A DNA stretch of 64,000 nucleotides from Nepenthes gracilis (lineage: Eukaryota; Streptophyta; Magnoliopsida; Caryophyllales; Nepenthaceae). The DNA is taken from assembly GCA_033239525.1 (NCBI GenBank), contig BSYO01000028.1, positions 12,331,597-12,395,596 on the forward strand. The letters run 5' to 3'. Below, one piece after another: positions 23,571 through 36,027 of the stretch; positions within the stretch are counted from its first letter, which is position 1; every line of letters begins with the position of its first letter. Position numbers and translations under genes: made by a program. Under the pieces are notes generated by a model. That model made no database searches. It saw nothing but the letters and a program-made list of their open reading frames with translations, and was not told where the DNA came from.

Positions 23571-25639
23571 ATGGGGAAGATTGGCTACCCGTTCAACAGG
23601 CTATAAATTAGAAAACACGAAATTAACGGGCATGGAATCCTACTTTTTTTAAAAATATATATATAATTATTTTTTTATTTTTAAATTTTAATTTGTTGCA
23701 TGTATTATTAACTAGATTAACCTAATTAATTAAAATAGTAAAAATTTATAAACCAACTCAAAAAAACAAAAATATTAATTAACAATTAAATGGTCACTAG
23801 CTGAATGGTTGTTCAACAAATTGAGTTATAAGTTTGAATGGTTAGATATTCAAAAATCAATTTGGTAGCTTATGTATATCAATAGCTGAATGGTTGTTCA
23901 ACAAATTGAGTTATAAGTTTGAATGGTTAGATATTCAAATATTAATTTGGTAGCTAATCTAACTGAACAGTTAAACGAAACGAGCAATTTAAATACCCTA
24001 TATTAACCGTTTATCACTAGCGATTTAACTGCAATAGAAAATTTTACGATTAGAATGTATATAATTACAATTTGTTCAAGCTTGAGTTATAAGTTTGAAT
24101 GGTTAATATTCAAATAATGTAATCCATTTAAAAGTGAAGTTCTCATGATTGGTTATTTATTTTTAAAAAAATTTTACGTTATGTATATAATTACAATTAA
24201 GCTAATCAATTTTTAACTAATGTAACCACTCAAAATCGTGACTGGTTATTTATTTTTAAAAAGCGGCTATCAGCTAATAATATGACTATAAATATATCCT
24301 AATTTTTTAAAAATGGTAACAGATTTTGGACAATAAGACCAGTGCAAATCTTTTTACACATTTATTATTTTATAAAATATGGAGCCTAATTTTTTATATC
24401 TGTTTTTGTCATCTCGGTCTCTTTCACCTGATGAAATTTTTAAAAAATTTATAATAAATATCATAATGTAGAAAAATTTTATCATTATATTTTCCAAAAT
24501 CATCACTTGATGTTTTCTTCTATCTTTATTTCATTATTTGTGCCTAGAAAATATGTATCAAATATTTTAAAATAATTATATGAAAAACAACAACACACCC
24601 TCTATTATTATGATTTTATTACAATTATTTTGAATAAATAATTTTTTTTTAATTTTTTTATCATTTATAATTATTTTTAAAATAATAAATAAAATATATT
24701 AAAATTATTTTGATATATTATTATAATTTTTTTTATTTTTTATAATATAATGATAAATTTTAAGTACTAAAAAATAATAAAACTTCTAACAAAACCCTCA
24801 TTAATCGCTGCGTTGAAGTGGGGAGAGGTGTGTGTGGCATTCTTTCATTATACGGCGGAGACTGGTGACCGGGTCAGCAGGCTGGGAATTGGGAAAAAAA
24901 TCAAAAGTTGACCGCTTCTTTAGTGAAAATTTTTAATTTGAATTGAGTAAAAATAATACATTTGATAACTAAATTTGTTTCTTTTTTTTTTTTTTTAATA
25001 TTTAAGGATTCTGATATTTTATTCTCTAAATATCTATAAAAAATAACAAAAATAGATATGAAAATCCGTTTAATTTTTTAAAAAAATTGGTTAGTATATA
25101 TTTAAAAATAAAATATTATTATTTTTTTAATTGTTTGATTTAATTAATTAGGTAATTATTGGACTCATGTATCTTAATACGACATTTTGTCCATTTATAT
25201 ATTAATAAATATACATAATAATATATAAATACATAAATATTATATTATTAAAAAATAATTTAAATTTAATTAAAGAATGTCCTCAAAATTTTTGAATAAA
25301 ATATAATCTAAAATATAAATAAATTTACTACGAGATATTATTGGAATTTGACAATATTTTTTTAATAAATTATATTTAATTTAATCAAAAGTTATTTTAG
25401 TATTATATTATTTTCAGTTTATTATTGAAATTTTGCATGGTAAGTATTTCAAAAGAAATAATTTATTATTATATTATTTTGATGCTTTAGCATATTTAAG
25501 AATTTAGGGATAGCAAGATGACAACCAATGATTTAACCCATCAATTATGATAATATTTTAATAGTAATGCTTTTGAAAGTGATATTATATTTTCATTTGA
25601 TAATAATTTTATACATAAAAATTATTTTTAAAGTATTAC
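23571..25639. other. AT-rich spacer upstream of the methyltransferase gene
   Basis: AT-rich sequence with one small tandem repeat (listed separately) and homopolymer T runs. No gene or LTR is recognised. Confidence 0.6.
23798..23967 (+). repeat. Two-copy tandem repeat, 85-bp unit
   Basis: TAGCTGAATGGTTGTTCAAC starts at 23798 and again at 23883, and the following 55 bases are nearly identical. A diverged partial third copy (TTGAGTTATAAGTTTGAATGG) lies near 24084. Similar words occur in reverse orientation near 20560 and in the LTRs of 26939-29955, so the unit probably derives from a dispersed repeat. Confidence 0.7.
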
Positions 25640-26290
25640 TAATTGGACATCAAAAAAATACTTTAAAGACTTGAAGTTTACTGTCTAAATTATCTTTTGA
25701 TATTCAAATCAGTTTTGATCATGTACAAGCTTGTAGGAGGAAGAGATTGTGTGTGACTTAGTGAGAGTAGCCGGAGGACTTGGCTTTGAGGTTAAAAAAC
25801 ATGCTCTTTTGTTCTATTGCTCTTGAATGAGGCTATATTTCGATTATCTTTTTTCATAGAAAGAAGGGGCGACTATTTATAGTGGTTATTGGAGGTCATT
25901 CCCTCTTCGAGCAATTTTATTCCATGACCCAACTAGTGAGTTATTCGACAGTCGTTTGAATCAGTAACCATGTTGCAAGTTTTTGGCCATGAGCTTACAA
26001 AACCATGGCTAACAATGTTGATCACGGGTGGTTAAGTTAAAGTTGCTTGGGAGGGTAAACCACGGGTAAGATGATATGCGTTTGCCATTTGACCGATCGG
26101 ACCCATATGTTTTAGTTTCATATTATCTTGGGCATTACTTCGCTGGCCTGTACGGTGTTAGGCCCCTGGCTACCTTGGCACGCATGTCCTCTTCTTGGGC
26201 ATGTTTTTGCTTTGAAATGTTATTGGACCCAAAATTTACTATCAACATAATTAATGCAATAATATCTCATTGGCTTTGATATAAAAGACG
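25640..26290 (-). mobile_element. LTR remnant, minus strand
   Basis: This block is less AT-rich than its neighbours. On the minus strand it has a TATA box (CTATAAATAG, + strand 25873-25882), GCCCAA-type U3 motifs to its right and a decayed U5-like motif at its left (near 25640-25700). The organisation matches the minus-strand LTRs at 5046-5963 and 17768-18748. Ends are approximate and no partner LTR was found. Confidence 0.4.
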
Positions 26291-26938
26291 CAAGTGTTCA
26301 TCTTAAAAATCAATGTAAATAGTACTTAAAAAAGTATTATTCTCATAACTCTAATTTAAAGATATAATTAAGAATAATTGAGACAAATATCAAAAATCTA
26401 ATTCAAATAATCCCTTAATTAGGGTTGTGACATTTGTCTTTTAAGCTTCACCCTTTAACTTTAGACACTTTAGACAATTAAATAACTCATTTTTTGTAGA
26501 GAAAGAGCAAACCTTCAGCCACAATAGATAGAGTACCCCTTAAGAAGCTTGTTCCATGGTGTAATGTCTAAGCCCCATAAATGCAGGAGGAAGATAGACA
26601 TCTGAAAATTCTGTAAGACTCCATGAATCAAAGCTAAATAACACGACACTCAGGTCACTTTTGTGAAAGGAAGAAAAGTAATGGCCATTTGAAGTCAATT
26701 GGGGTGGCTTGAAGGGGAAACACGACCATTGGGAAACGATTATTTTGACCACATTCTGGTTGATTGATGAGCAAGAGGCCCAAATCCACTTAGCTATAAA
26801 TTAATATTTTTATGATTACTAAGTTTGATTGATTGGTAGAAAATGACGATGCATTCGGATACCTTCAACGTCAGAAGGGGCCTTTCCTTTTCATCCAACC
26901 AAACAGAATATTATAAAATCTGAGCCGTATCTCGAATA
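26291..26938. other. Spacer with no recognised feature
   Basis: Moderately AT-rich unique DNA. The short minus-strand frame at 26540-26752 shows no family signature. Confidence 0.5.
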
Positions 26939-27651
26939 TGGATAGTTGTTCGGGTGGAGTTGGGTTAATCCTTTTAATTTTTTATCTGAATTTTACACAT
27001 CATAACAATTACTAAAAGATCAAATGATACGAAACTCGCTCATTAGAGTATTATTCAACGCTCAGGTCATAAGTCTTTTTAGGAAAATAAAAGATCATGA
27101 GATGTTGAGGATTAAAGGGACTAGGAAATGCAGGATTTGGCTCTGTGATGTTTGGGATTTACAAGTATATAGATGATTAGAACTCTATTTTTATAATTTT
27201 TATCATTGATTCAGATTTCGTTTCTTTATTTGAGAAAAATAGGTGTATTTATAACCTTATTGCTAATTAGAATATTCTTCCTGAAATGTTATGATTGTGC
27301 ATTAATTAAATAGTTATAGTTGGGAACTAAATAGTCAAACAATTTTGTAAACTCTAATTAAATGCTTATTTGTTAGGCATATTAACTGTTTATTTGATTT
27401 GACAATTTATTATTTAATTCTTATAATCGTTCGTTAGGATTAACCGTTTAAATTTATTAATCGTGAAGTTGTTCGATACCTCAATATTTTATATACCAAT
27501 AATTTGGCTAATTTGAATATCCGATAGTTTGGTTGGATTTTTTTTTTTATTCAAGGTCTAACAACTCAGTTTGTTCACATTCCTCCATGTGTTGATAATT
27601 TGTGGACTCTTCATAGTAATGAATCAGATCAATCTTATTTTAGACTGTACC
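26939..27651 (-). repeat. Left LTR of the small element (its 3' LTR)
   Basis: Aligns with 29243-29955 over its full length with many substitutions, so the insertion is old. Same start, TGGATAGTTGTTCG. The right end is estimated from loss of similarity. Confidence 0.6.
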
Positions 27652-29242
27652 CTTTACTAATCTTCCATACTTAAAGATTAAATTCAAATTCTGAGTATAT
27701 TAGAATGAAAATTCGAATGGTATGCTTTGAACGTAATCCAAATGTTCATTTCTAAAGGAATCTTAATCATTGAATATTGATTGCTGATTGATCTTATTAA
27801 TCAAAGCCTAATACTCTACTTTATCGACTCAGATTCTTTGACTATTTGACTTTTTTTTCTTCATAATGCTCTATTTTTGACACGTTTTAGCTATAAAAGA
27901 AATTATTCTCATTCGTTCTTTAATCAAATCCTAAGTCTTAACATTTAATGGAGCTTCATTTAGTTTTTAACTAAACTTCTAGTCTCAACATTCAACAGAG
28001 CTTTCATTTGGCGTATCTAAAGAGAGAACTTTCTCACATGCTTTTGTAATCTTTTAAAAATAGTTTTTAAAATCTGTCTTAATTATCCTATTTTATGTGA
28101 GAAACTATTTTAATATTTCTCTTCTAGACAACATCTTGAAACTGGCGCTTTTCTTTCCGGTGGCTACTCTTGATGCCCCTCATCATTTGTCGTCAAGCAT
28201 CTACATTTTACGGCTTGTTGGAGAGGATTAACAAACTCAATATCTCTCGACTTTTATACTGTGATTTTTTTAATAGATCTTCATATCATCAGCCATTGGG
28301 TGTTGAATTTGAAAGGGGGTGATTGGTGGTGAACATTTGTGGCGCCCTTGCTTTCTATCTTCTATTGGTTATTAGATCACTCCATTTACCCTCTTTTTCT
28401 TTAAGGCTAAATGATTTTAGCATTTATCTTGTAAAGACATACATTATACCATAGTATACCTATGAAATAGTAAAGAATTTTATTTTATTTTTGCATTTGG
28501 ATTGTAATTCTTAATCTATTTATTTCATTGAATTTGTATTTATTTATATGGAATTCTAAATTGTTTAAATTTAGATTTACAAAACTATCTAAATGAAAAA
28601 TTTTTTCAATAATTAGTTTCGATAACTCAACATTTTTCAAATTTTAGTTTTGTGGAGATTCATCTATTTGATATTCTTGCTATTTTGCCTTTTGACAATT
28701 TGGACCCTTGACTGGGTGTTCAGAATCTTGGGCATATCGAGTATTCCACAACTTAGGAATCTCCTCCCTAATATCAAATTTCAGGTGGCCCTCGAGACGG
28801 AAAGAAGTAGCACGAATGAGCACCTTGAGAGTCTTTGAAATCTTCGACTGAGGATGGTCTTCTTTTGAGATAATTTTCTTTCCTTTTGGCTTTCTTTAGG
28901 AGTTTGATGCTTGTGTCTGAAGGACCTCCACTTTACCATTTTGGCCCTTGACTCTATACCATAAGGACTTTTGTATTTTCTATATGCCTTGAATTTGAGC
29001 AGCTAGGTCCCTGATATCAGGATTGACAGTTGGGCACTTTCGGAATTGTCATCCCGCTGGATGATGCCACAGGATGAGATATTATTTGGTGGCAAACTTA
29101 ACTGTTCTTGTGCTTGCACGTTCAACATTTTTGCTTTGCTAAATATGAGAGTTATTTCCAGGAAGAGTAGGATTTGATCAATTAGAAACAAATGGCTTAA
29201 CCATATACTAATAGTTGGCACCAATGATATGTACCTCATATT

Positions 29243-29955
29243 TGGATAGTTGTTCGAGTAGAATCGATTTGATCATTTAATCCTTTTGATTAGGATCCTG
29301 TTTACCAAAACAATTAACAAGAAATCGAAGGATACAAAACTCAATTTTTGGAATATCTTTCAACACTCAAATTAGAAATTTTTTCTAAAAAAAATAAAAG
29401 ATTATGAAGATTAATAATTAGAGATGGAGTAAGAAATAGAAGATTTGCTCCATGATACTTATGATTAACAAGTGTATAAAGAATTATAGCTCCATCCTTG
29501 CAATTTTGATCAATGATTCGGATTCGGTCTCCTTGTTTGAAGAAAAAAGGCATATTTATAATATTACTGTCAATCAACATACTCTTCCTGAAATAGTATG
29601 ATTTTAAATAAATTGAGGAATTATATTGATTGTAAATTAAAAAATCAAGTTGTTGCATAAGCTCTGATCAAATATCTATTTATTAGGCATATTAATTATT
29701 CATTTAATCAAATTGTTCAACTTTTGTTTCATATAATCATTTGTTAGGATTAATCGTTCAAATTTATTAATCGTGTGTTTGTTCAATATCTTGATTTTTT
29801 ATATTATCAACAGTATGGTCATTTGAATATTTAGTAATTCAATTTGATTCTCTTCCGTTATGGGCCTAACATCTCGGTTGGTTCAAATTCCTTCTCAGGC
29901 TAATAATTTATGGTCCCTAATACCAACGAAGTGGGCCGATCTCATTTTGGGTCAT
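29243..29955 (-). repeat. Right LTR of the small element (its 5' LTR)
   Basis: Partner of 26939-27651. Its last alignable block (ATCTCATTTTGGGTCATAC, near 29938-29956) corresponds to ATCTTATTTTAGACTGTAC near 27634-27652. Confidence 0.6.
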
Positions 29956-30346
29956 ACCCAATAAGATCGTGTAACAAAAATATCCCAAAAGTGGGTTTGA
30001 TCCGGGAAATTGCATTGAAATTCATGCTTCACACCATATGGTTTGTAACCTTCTTGGATGCTCTACTTGTATATAATATAGCATGCCATGCTTAAAATAG
30101 TGTCCTAATAATGGAATCCCCAAGAGCATATGAAAACAGGATTGAAAGCCCTTGAATAAGTACCTCGTGTTGAGTTGCCAATATGCTTATTAGGAATACA
30201 GCATCTTTTTTCTACTCAAGCAACCCATATGTCGGTTCAACCAAAAAGAGACAGTAGATCGAGGTTGGAGGGCTGACATGGCCCTTCAATGAAGACATTA
30301 TTCGCGACATGGGTCCCTTTGCGAGCTGTTAGGTCGTGTTGACATT
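29956..30346. other. Spacer up to the assembly gap
   Basis: No gene or repeat recognised. It abuts the run of N. Confidence 0.5.
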
Positions 30347-30446
30347 NNNNNNNNNNNNNNNNNNNNNNNNNNNNNNNNNNNNNNNNNNNNNNNNNNNNNN
30401 NNNNNNNNNNNNNNNNNNNNNNNNNNNNNNNNNNNNNNNNNNNNNN
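30347..30446. other. Assembly gap (100 N)
   Basis: Exactly 100 N, the usual placeholder for a gap of unknown size. The sequence to its right is the interior of an LTR-A and to its left is unrelated, so the missing end of that LTR, and possibly much more, lies in the gap. Confidence 0.98.
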
Positions 30447-32262
30447 TAGCAACATTTTAGATTTGTAGCACTCGACCATCGGCTACATTTTATGCCTACA
30501 ACACTCGGCCATCTCAATTCACCCCATATCCCCCGGGGACCAAGGCAATCCTCGTTCTTCCACAGTAGTATCCTAAAGTGTACCATGAACATCACCCGCT
30601 TCCATGAGTGGCCAGAATACATGGCCAAGTATTCATTGGGTTCACACCGTGATGGACATGGAAAACCAAAGAATACTACCCCTATAAACCATGGTCCTAG
30701 TTTCAGAATTAATCCTTCCTTGAGGGAAGATCCACCACAAGTACATCATATTTTTCAATCGGAAAATCACATTCCCATCCTTATCTCCATCCGGGAGATA
30801 AAATCCATCACATATCTCCATCCAGGAGATCAAATCCATCATATCGTACCTTGGTGGATTCCCCTTCATTTACTTGCTCGGTTCCTTCCTTTCTCTGGAA
30901 CTTAAACTTTTTTAGCCATTCAAGTCAAGCTCACAAGAGAGTTTGGATTTATTTACCTCTGATGATCATATACCACCCTAGAAGCCTCCAGGATGCATTT
31001 CCTTACTTCTGATACACATTTGCACTTTTTTAGGGCTTATAATTTAACATGATTAATTAGACACAAATTTTATAAGCATTAAATGGTGGAAGCATGCAAA
31101 GTTTCCCATTCAAACTCGGGTGAATAGTAACATGGAGCTTTTAGAGCTTCTGGACACCGCGAACGGGTCGATTCTTATGAAATCGTACATCTGGTCGATG
31201 TATACATACAATTGGGATGTGGTGATTCATATTTTGGGGTCAATTTAACATAACACGAGGGTGGAAACATGCAAATTTCCCATTTCATTTCGGATGAACA
31301 GTAACAGTGCACTTTTAGAGGGCTCGGATGCCTTGAACGGGTCAAAACATACGAGATCGATCGCGTGGCCGACATATATACGAATTTGGGACATGGTGAT
31401 TCATATTTTGGGGTCGATTCAACGAAATATGCCAGGGAAATGAAAAACCCCCGAATTCCCTAAGGTTAGGGTTTGGTGGAACTCCACCGACTGGGTCGGT
31501 GAGTGAATTGGACAATAAAATACAAAATCTTTGGTCTCAAGTCTTGAGTAATACCATGGTTTGGGTGGGTGTTGACACAAAAATACCCAATGATGAACAA
31601 GAAACATTGAAAGAGAAAAGTTAGTAAGTGTGAGAACACTTGCCTCGGCGTGTATTACCACTTTTATAACTAGCTTTTGAATGGATTCGGACTCCACGAG
31701 CTCGATCTCTGCCTTCCTCTCTCTAGAATTGGCACTCTCTCTCTCTCTAGAAGGGTTTGGTTCATGGATAAAATGAAAATCGCAAAGCAACACGCAGCTT
31801 TAAAATGAGCTGGCGCTCGAGTGAGCAGCGAGAGCGCGGCGAGCGCAGCCTTACTGCCCAGGCCAGCTCGAGCATGTGGTGAGCGCACAGCAAGCACAGA
31901 CAATCTGGATTCTGTGCTTTTCATGGGCTCGAGCTCACGGAGGGCGCGGGTCAGGCCTGCAGCAAGCCTACTTCACGTTTTTGCCATTCGGGACTCGTTT
32001 TGACCATTCTAACCCAATCTTTCACATCCTTGGGCCTTACTTTTGATTATATAACCTTAATAAGTCATGATTATTATAATTTAAAACCCAAAATCTTATT
32101 TACGAATTAATATTTCACGGCTTACAATTTCCATTCCTGATTTACCAATTCCATCTCTTTGAGCTTTTCAATCCGGTTCCTCTCGTACCTTTTGACCACA
32201 ATTTACCTATGTTAACTTATTTACCTTCTAATTATTATGTTCTTAACTCGGAACCTCACAAG
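30447..32262 (-). mobile_element. Truncated LTR-A, minus strand
   Basis: The reverse complement starts TGTGAGGTTCCG at 32262 and follows LTR-A (47692 onward) through the GC-rich U3, the 174-bp repeat zone (about two units, 31140-31440) and the block at 49400-49830. It stops at the assembly gap with roughly 800 bases of LTR still missing. It joins the left LTR of element B directly at 32263, removing that LTR's own start. No interior or second LTR of this copy is visible. Confidence 0.75.
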
Positions 32263-33715
32263 AGAAGAGAGGAAGGAGAGAGAAGAAAAAGAAAAGGAAA
32301 AAATCTACCGTCCAATCCCAATCCGAGTCACAGTAACTATAGAGTAAGCTTAGGCTAGTGTACCTCGGACGTTATTTTTTATTTTTACAACTTTTCTGTT
32401 TCTCAAAAATGGTATTTATGCTCTAAAAGTTTGTTTCACCATATTTTATATAAATAAAGTCTATTTCTGTAAATTATTCGGACAGATTTCATGTATATAT
32501 ATATATGCTGCAATATCTGGCTTCAATTTCATGAAAATGCATGTGTTCGGTGTCCGTTTATCGTTCGATAGTTTCAGCTAAACCCTAGGTACGAAAATGA
32601 AGGATTTTAATGATTTTTACCCATAATTTCTGTTGTATAAAAGCTAATCTATACAGAGATAAATCTCCTGGTGTAATTTGTTTCTGAAGATTTTACATGA
32701 ACTTATACTGATCAATCATTGTGGACTTCTGAAACAAAACTGAAGGGTTAACTGAAATATTTTTAACTAATTTTTGAGAACTGTACTGCTATAAGTTAAA
32801 GAAAATATTTCTAACACTGTTAATTAGGACCCAAAACTGATATACAGTCAGGTTAGGTTCTTCGACATGTTTTAGAACATTACGGTGTTAATCAAGGATA
32901 ACTCTGTCCATAGAATTATATGTGGTCCACCCTTCCTCAAGGCATTAACTTAGAGGGTAAATACTGTACTGGCCGGCAATATTGTACCGAATCCCACAAG
33001 ACGGGATGTTCCACGGGTAGGGATGACTAATACTGGCCTTTGATTGTGTGGAGTGAATACAATCTATCATTGATTATTCGCCCCCTCTGCTAATATAGTC
33101 TACTAGTCGGGTCTATACTGATAGAAAAAAGGATTTCTTTATAATTCACAGATTTAGTACTGATTTCTGATTTCTGAATTATGTTTACTAACTTATGGTT
33201 TCCGAAGCTTAATTTCATTATATTAAGTTTTCTTTGCTTTCATATACTTTCTGCTACTACCATGAAAGAATATTTTCATGTTAACTGTTCACATGCACTT
33301 ATATTCTGCACAGAAGCATATTTTACTAACTTTTGATTTCTGAAACTCAATTTAATATCAAATTATGCTTTCTATGTTTCCTTACATTGTCCTGACCCTG
33401 AATGCTTTCATGTTTTGATAAGATTATATAACAGTTCTGCATAACAGAATTTACTACATGCCTGCATGTATCTTATTGGGCTTCGACTCACTGTTTTACT
33501 ATTTTTTCTTTCTAATTAAGATTGTAGAGCTAGTACTGGATGAAGAGTGACCTAAAGCTTACCTGAAGACTTTTGGGGATCTGAAGAGTTTCGGAAGACT
33601 TGGAAAAGAGGCAAGTGAATTGTAAAGACCTAACTTTGATATATGATTTGCTATACGGATTATATGTATATGGATTGAGTATGTAGAAATACATGTGATG
33701 TATGTGATGAAATAG

Positions 33716-33729
33716 GAAACTATACTTCT
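33716..33729 (+). repeat. LINE target-site duplication, left copy
   Basis: GAAACTATACTTCT, repeated exactly after the poly(A) at 37996-38009. Together they delimit the LINE insertion. Joining the flanks restores an uninterrupted match to the other B LTR. Confidence 0.9.
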
Positions 33730-33730
33730 G

Positions 33731-36027
33731 GTGGACTTTCTGGTGGGCCCGGTAAGTGATGAGGAGATCCGCAAGACTATCTTCTCTATTGGTGATTATA
33801 GAGCCTCGGGCCCTGATGGATTCAGTGCTCATTTCTTTAAGGAAGCGTGGGATATCGTGGGTCCTTCTGTTTGTGAAGCCATCCGTGACTTTTTCAATCA
33901 TGGTTTGCTCCTCAAACAAATGAACTCTACGATCATTAGCTTTGATCCCCAAGTTGATCGGCCGGTGGTCTCCGACTACCGCCCCATTTCTGCTTGTAAT
34001 GTCATCTATAAAGTTATCTCGAAAATTATTGCCAATAGGTTAAAGATGACGTTACCTTATCTGGTTGATAAGTGCCCGGACGGCTTTGTGGCGGGTCGTC
34101 ATATCGGTGACAATATTCTCCACAGCCCAAGAACTCCTCCATAAGTACCATCTAGGTCATGGGCCTCCTCACCTGTACTTTTAAAAATTGACCTTATGAA
34201 AGCCTATGATTCTATTCATTGGGATTTCATCATATATGTCGACCATAATGAATTTCCCGCCCAAAATGATAAATTGGATCGAGGCGATGTATTACCACCC
34301 CCTCATACTCGGTTAATATTAATGGGAATCTGTTGGCTTCTTGAAAGGGGGTAAAGGGCTTCGCCGCAGGCGATCCAATCTCTCCTTACCTCTTTGTCTT
34401 TGGCAATGGAGGTGTTGAATGGTATCATTGACCTTAAGGCTCACAGGAACAACAATTTCACATTTCATTGGAAGTGTGAAGCGACCCATACTATCATGCG
34501 GCCTTTGCGAGATGACCTTCTCCTTTTCTCTCATGCTTGATGTGAGCTCCATTCGGATCCTCGGGGACTGCCTCGAGGAATTCCATTGGCTCTCTAGTTT
34601 GTCGGCAAATACAAATAAGAGTGAGACTTTCATTTGCTCTAAAGACCACCTTTCTGATTCGGGATATTGTTGACATTAAGGGCTTGAAAGTCGGTTCTCT
34701 CCCTATCGGATACCTTGGCATTCCTGCTCGTCTCTACCGGTTGTCGGTCCGGTGATTGCACGATCCTTCTTGAAAAATCACCCGGCGCATTAAATCTTGG
34801 AAGAATAGGTGGCTCTCCTTTGGAGGCCGTTTACAATTGGTTGCTTGATTCTATCATCTGTCCACCTCTCTTGGGCTTGATCTTCATTCTTCCCAAATCC
34901 ATTCTTAAACAGTTATTTGCATCATGAGGCGATTTCTCTGGAATGGATCTTCGGAAGGTAAGACTAATGCTAAAGTGGCACAGGCGGATATCTCAAGTAC
35001 CCTAAGAGCGAAGGTGGTGCAGGTCTCGAGAATCTCGCAAGCTCAAAATAAGGCTCTCATCTATAAACTTCTTTGGCGCATCTGTCTAAAGACCACGATT
35101 CGGCTTGGTCTTCTTGGGTCCACAAGACTAGAATCAAGGATCGGTGTATTTGGACGCTTAAAGTCACGACTCCGCTCCACGGGGTGGAAGAAAATCATGA
35201 ATCTTCATCTGTCATGTGCGCTCACACCTCCAAGATCATTGGTGATGGCATGGACACCTTTGTTTGGCAAGACCATTGGCATCCTCATGGCCCCCTCGGT
35301 AGGGTGTGCCTTTGAATGCATTAAATCTTGTCACGGGGTTATCTCGAGGACGCCAAGGTTTCTCGGACATCGAGATGACCATTGGGCTTGCCCCAACCCT
35401 TATGATCGGAGGTCTCGAGCATTGCCACAAACATGCCCCATTATCTTCCCAATGCCGAGCGAAAAGATTCCCCTGAAATGGGTGAAATGCCAAAATGGTA
35501 TTTTTTCAACCAAGTCTGCCTACCTCCTTTTTCACCCCCTAAGCTGAAATTGAAATTTGGACCAAATTAGTCTGGGGCCCTCTCCATATTCACTGCCCAT
35601 GCCTTCACCCTTTGGTTGGCCATCAAAGGCGAGACTAAATACATCGACCGTCTTCACGGTATCCCAAATCTATCTCTTACTTGCTCTCTATGTGACTCGG
35701 ATGCGAGAATCATGACCATCTGTTCTTCTCTGTCCGTTTTCTAATTCCGTGTGGACCACCATCCAACGGAATGCCGGTATTCTTTGGCCTTACCCAAACT
35801 GGTCTAAAAATGTCACCTGGGCTACCCACATTTGGAAAGGCAAAAATCTCTCTGCTTTATCTAAACGTCTCTCTCTGGCGGCTCTGTCTATTATATTTGG
35901 AAAGAAACGAAACAACCGTATCTTGAGAAATCTGTCCCTCGGGACACTTCCCACTTATGCTCTCGGATATCAAGCGGCTGTGCGGGACAAATTGATGGCC
36001 TCATTGCCCCGTCTTTGGTCACCCTAG
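33731..36027 (+). pseudogene. LINE ORF2 remnant: reverse transcriptase and zf-RVT
   Basis: Conserved non-LTR reverse transcriptase blocks appear in order but in several frames. ASGPDGFSAHFF and DYRPISACNVIYKVISKI are in the first frame (33731-34144). IDLMKAYDSIHWDF follows near 34185, then a decayed GDPISPYLF near 34370. The catalytic FADD box near 34510 now reads LRDDLLLFS. The C-terminal zinc-binding zf-RVT region (35600-35760, CSLCDSD...HDHLFFS) leads to a final open frame ending at 36027. Frameshifts and stops make it non-functional. No RNase H domain is evident between RT and zf-RVT. Confidence 0.88.

Larger units (their letters stand above)
26939..29955 (-). mobile_element. Small non-coding LTR retrotransposon (two LTRs, ~1.6-kb interior)
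   Basis: Direct repeats of about 713 bases flank an interior of about 1.6 kb. Both repeats start TGGATAGTTGTTCG on the + strand (26939 and 29243). Each contains, on the minus strand, a U5-like 'gagcgtt' motif (26939-27070 and 29340-29360), so the element reads right to left. Between 29210 and 29230 the minus strand reads ATTGGTGCC, resembling the TGGCGCC-type primer site of Tat/Athila-like elements. The interior shows no gag or pol. Flanking GAATA on the left and CAATA near the right end could be a decayed target duplication. This is a TRIM/LARD-type non-autonomous element. Confidence 0.6.
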
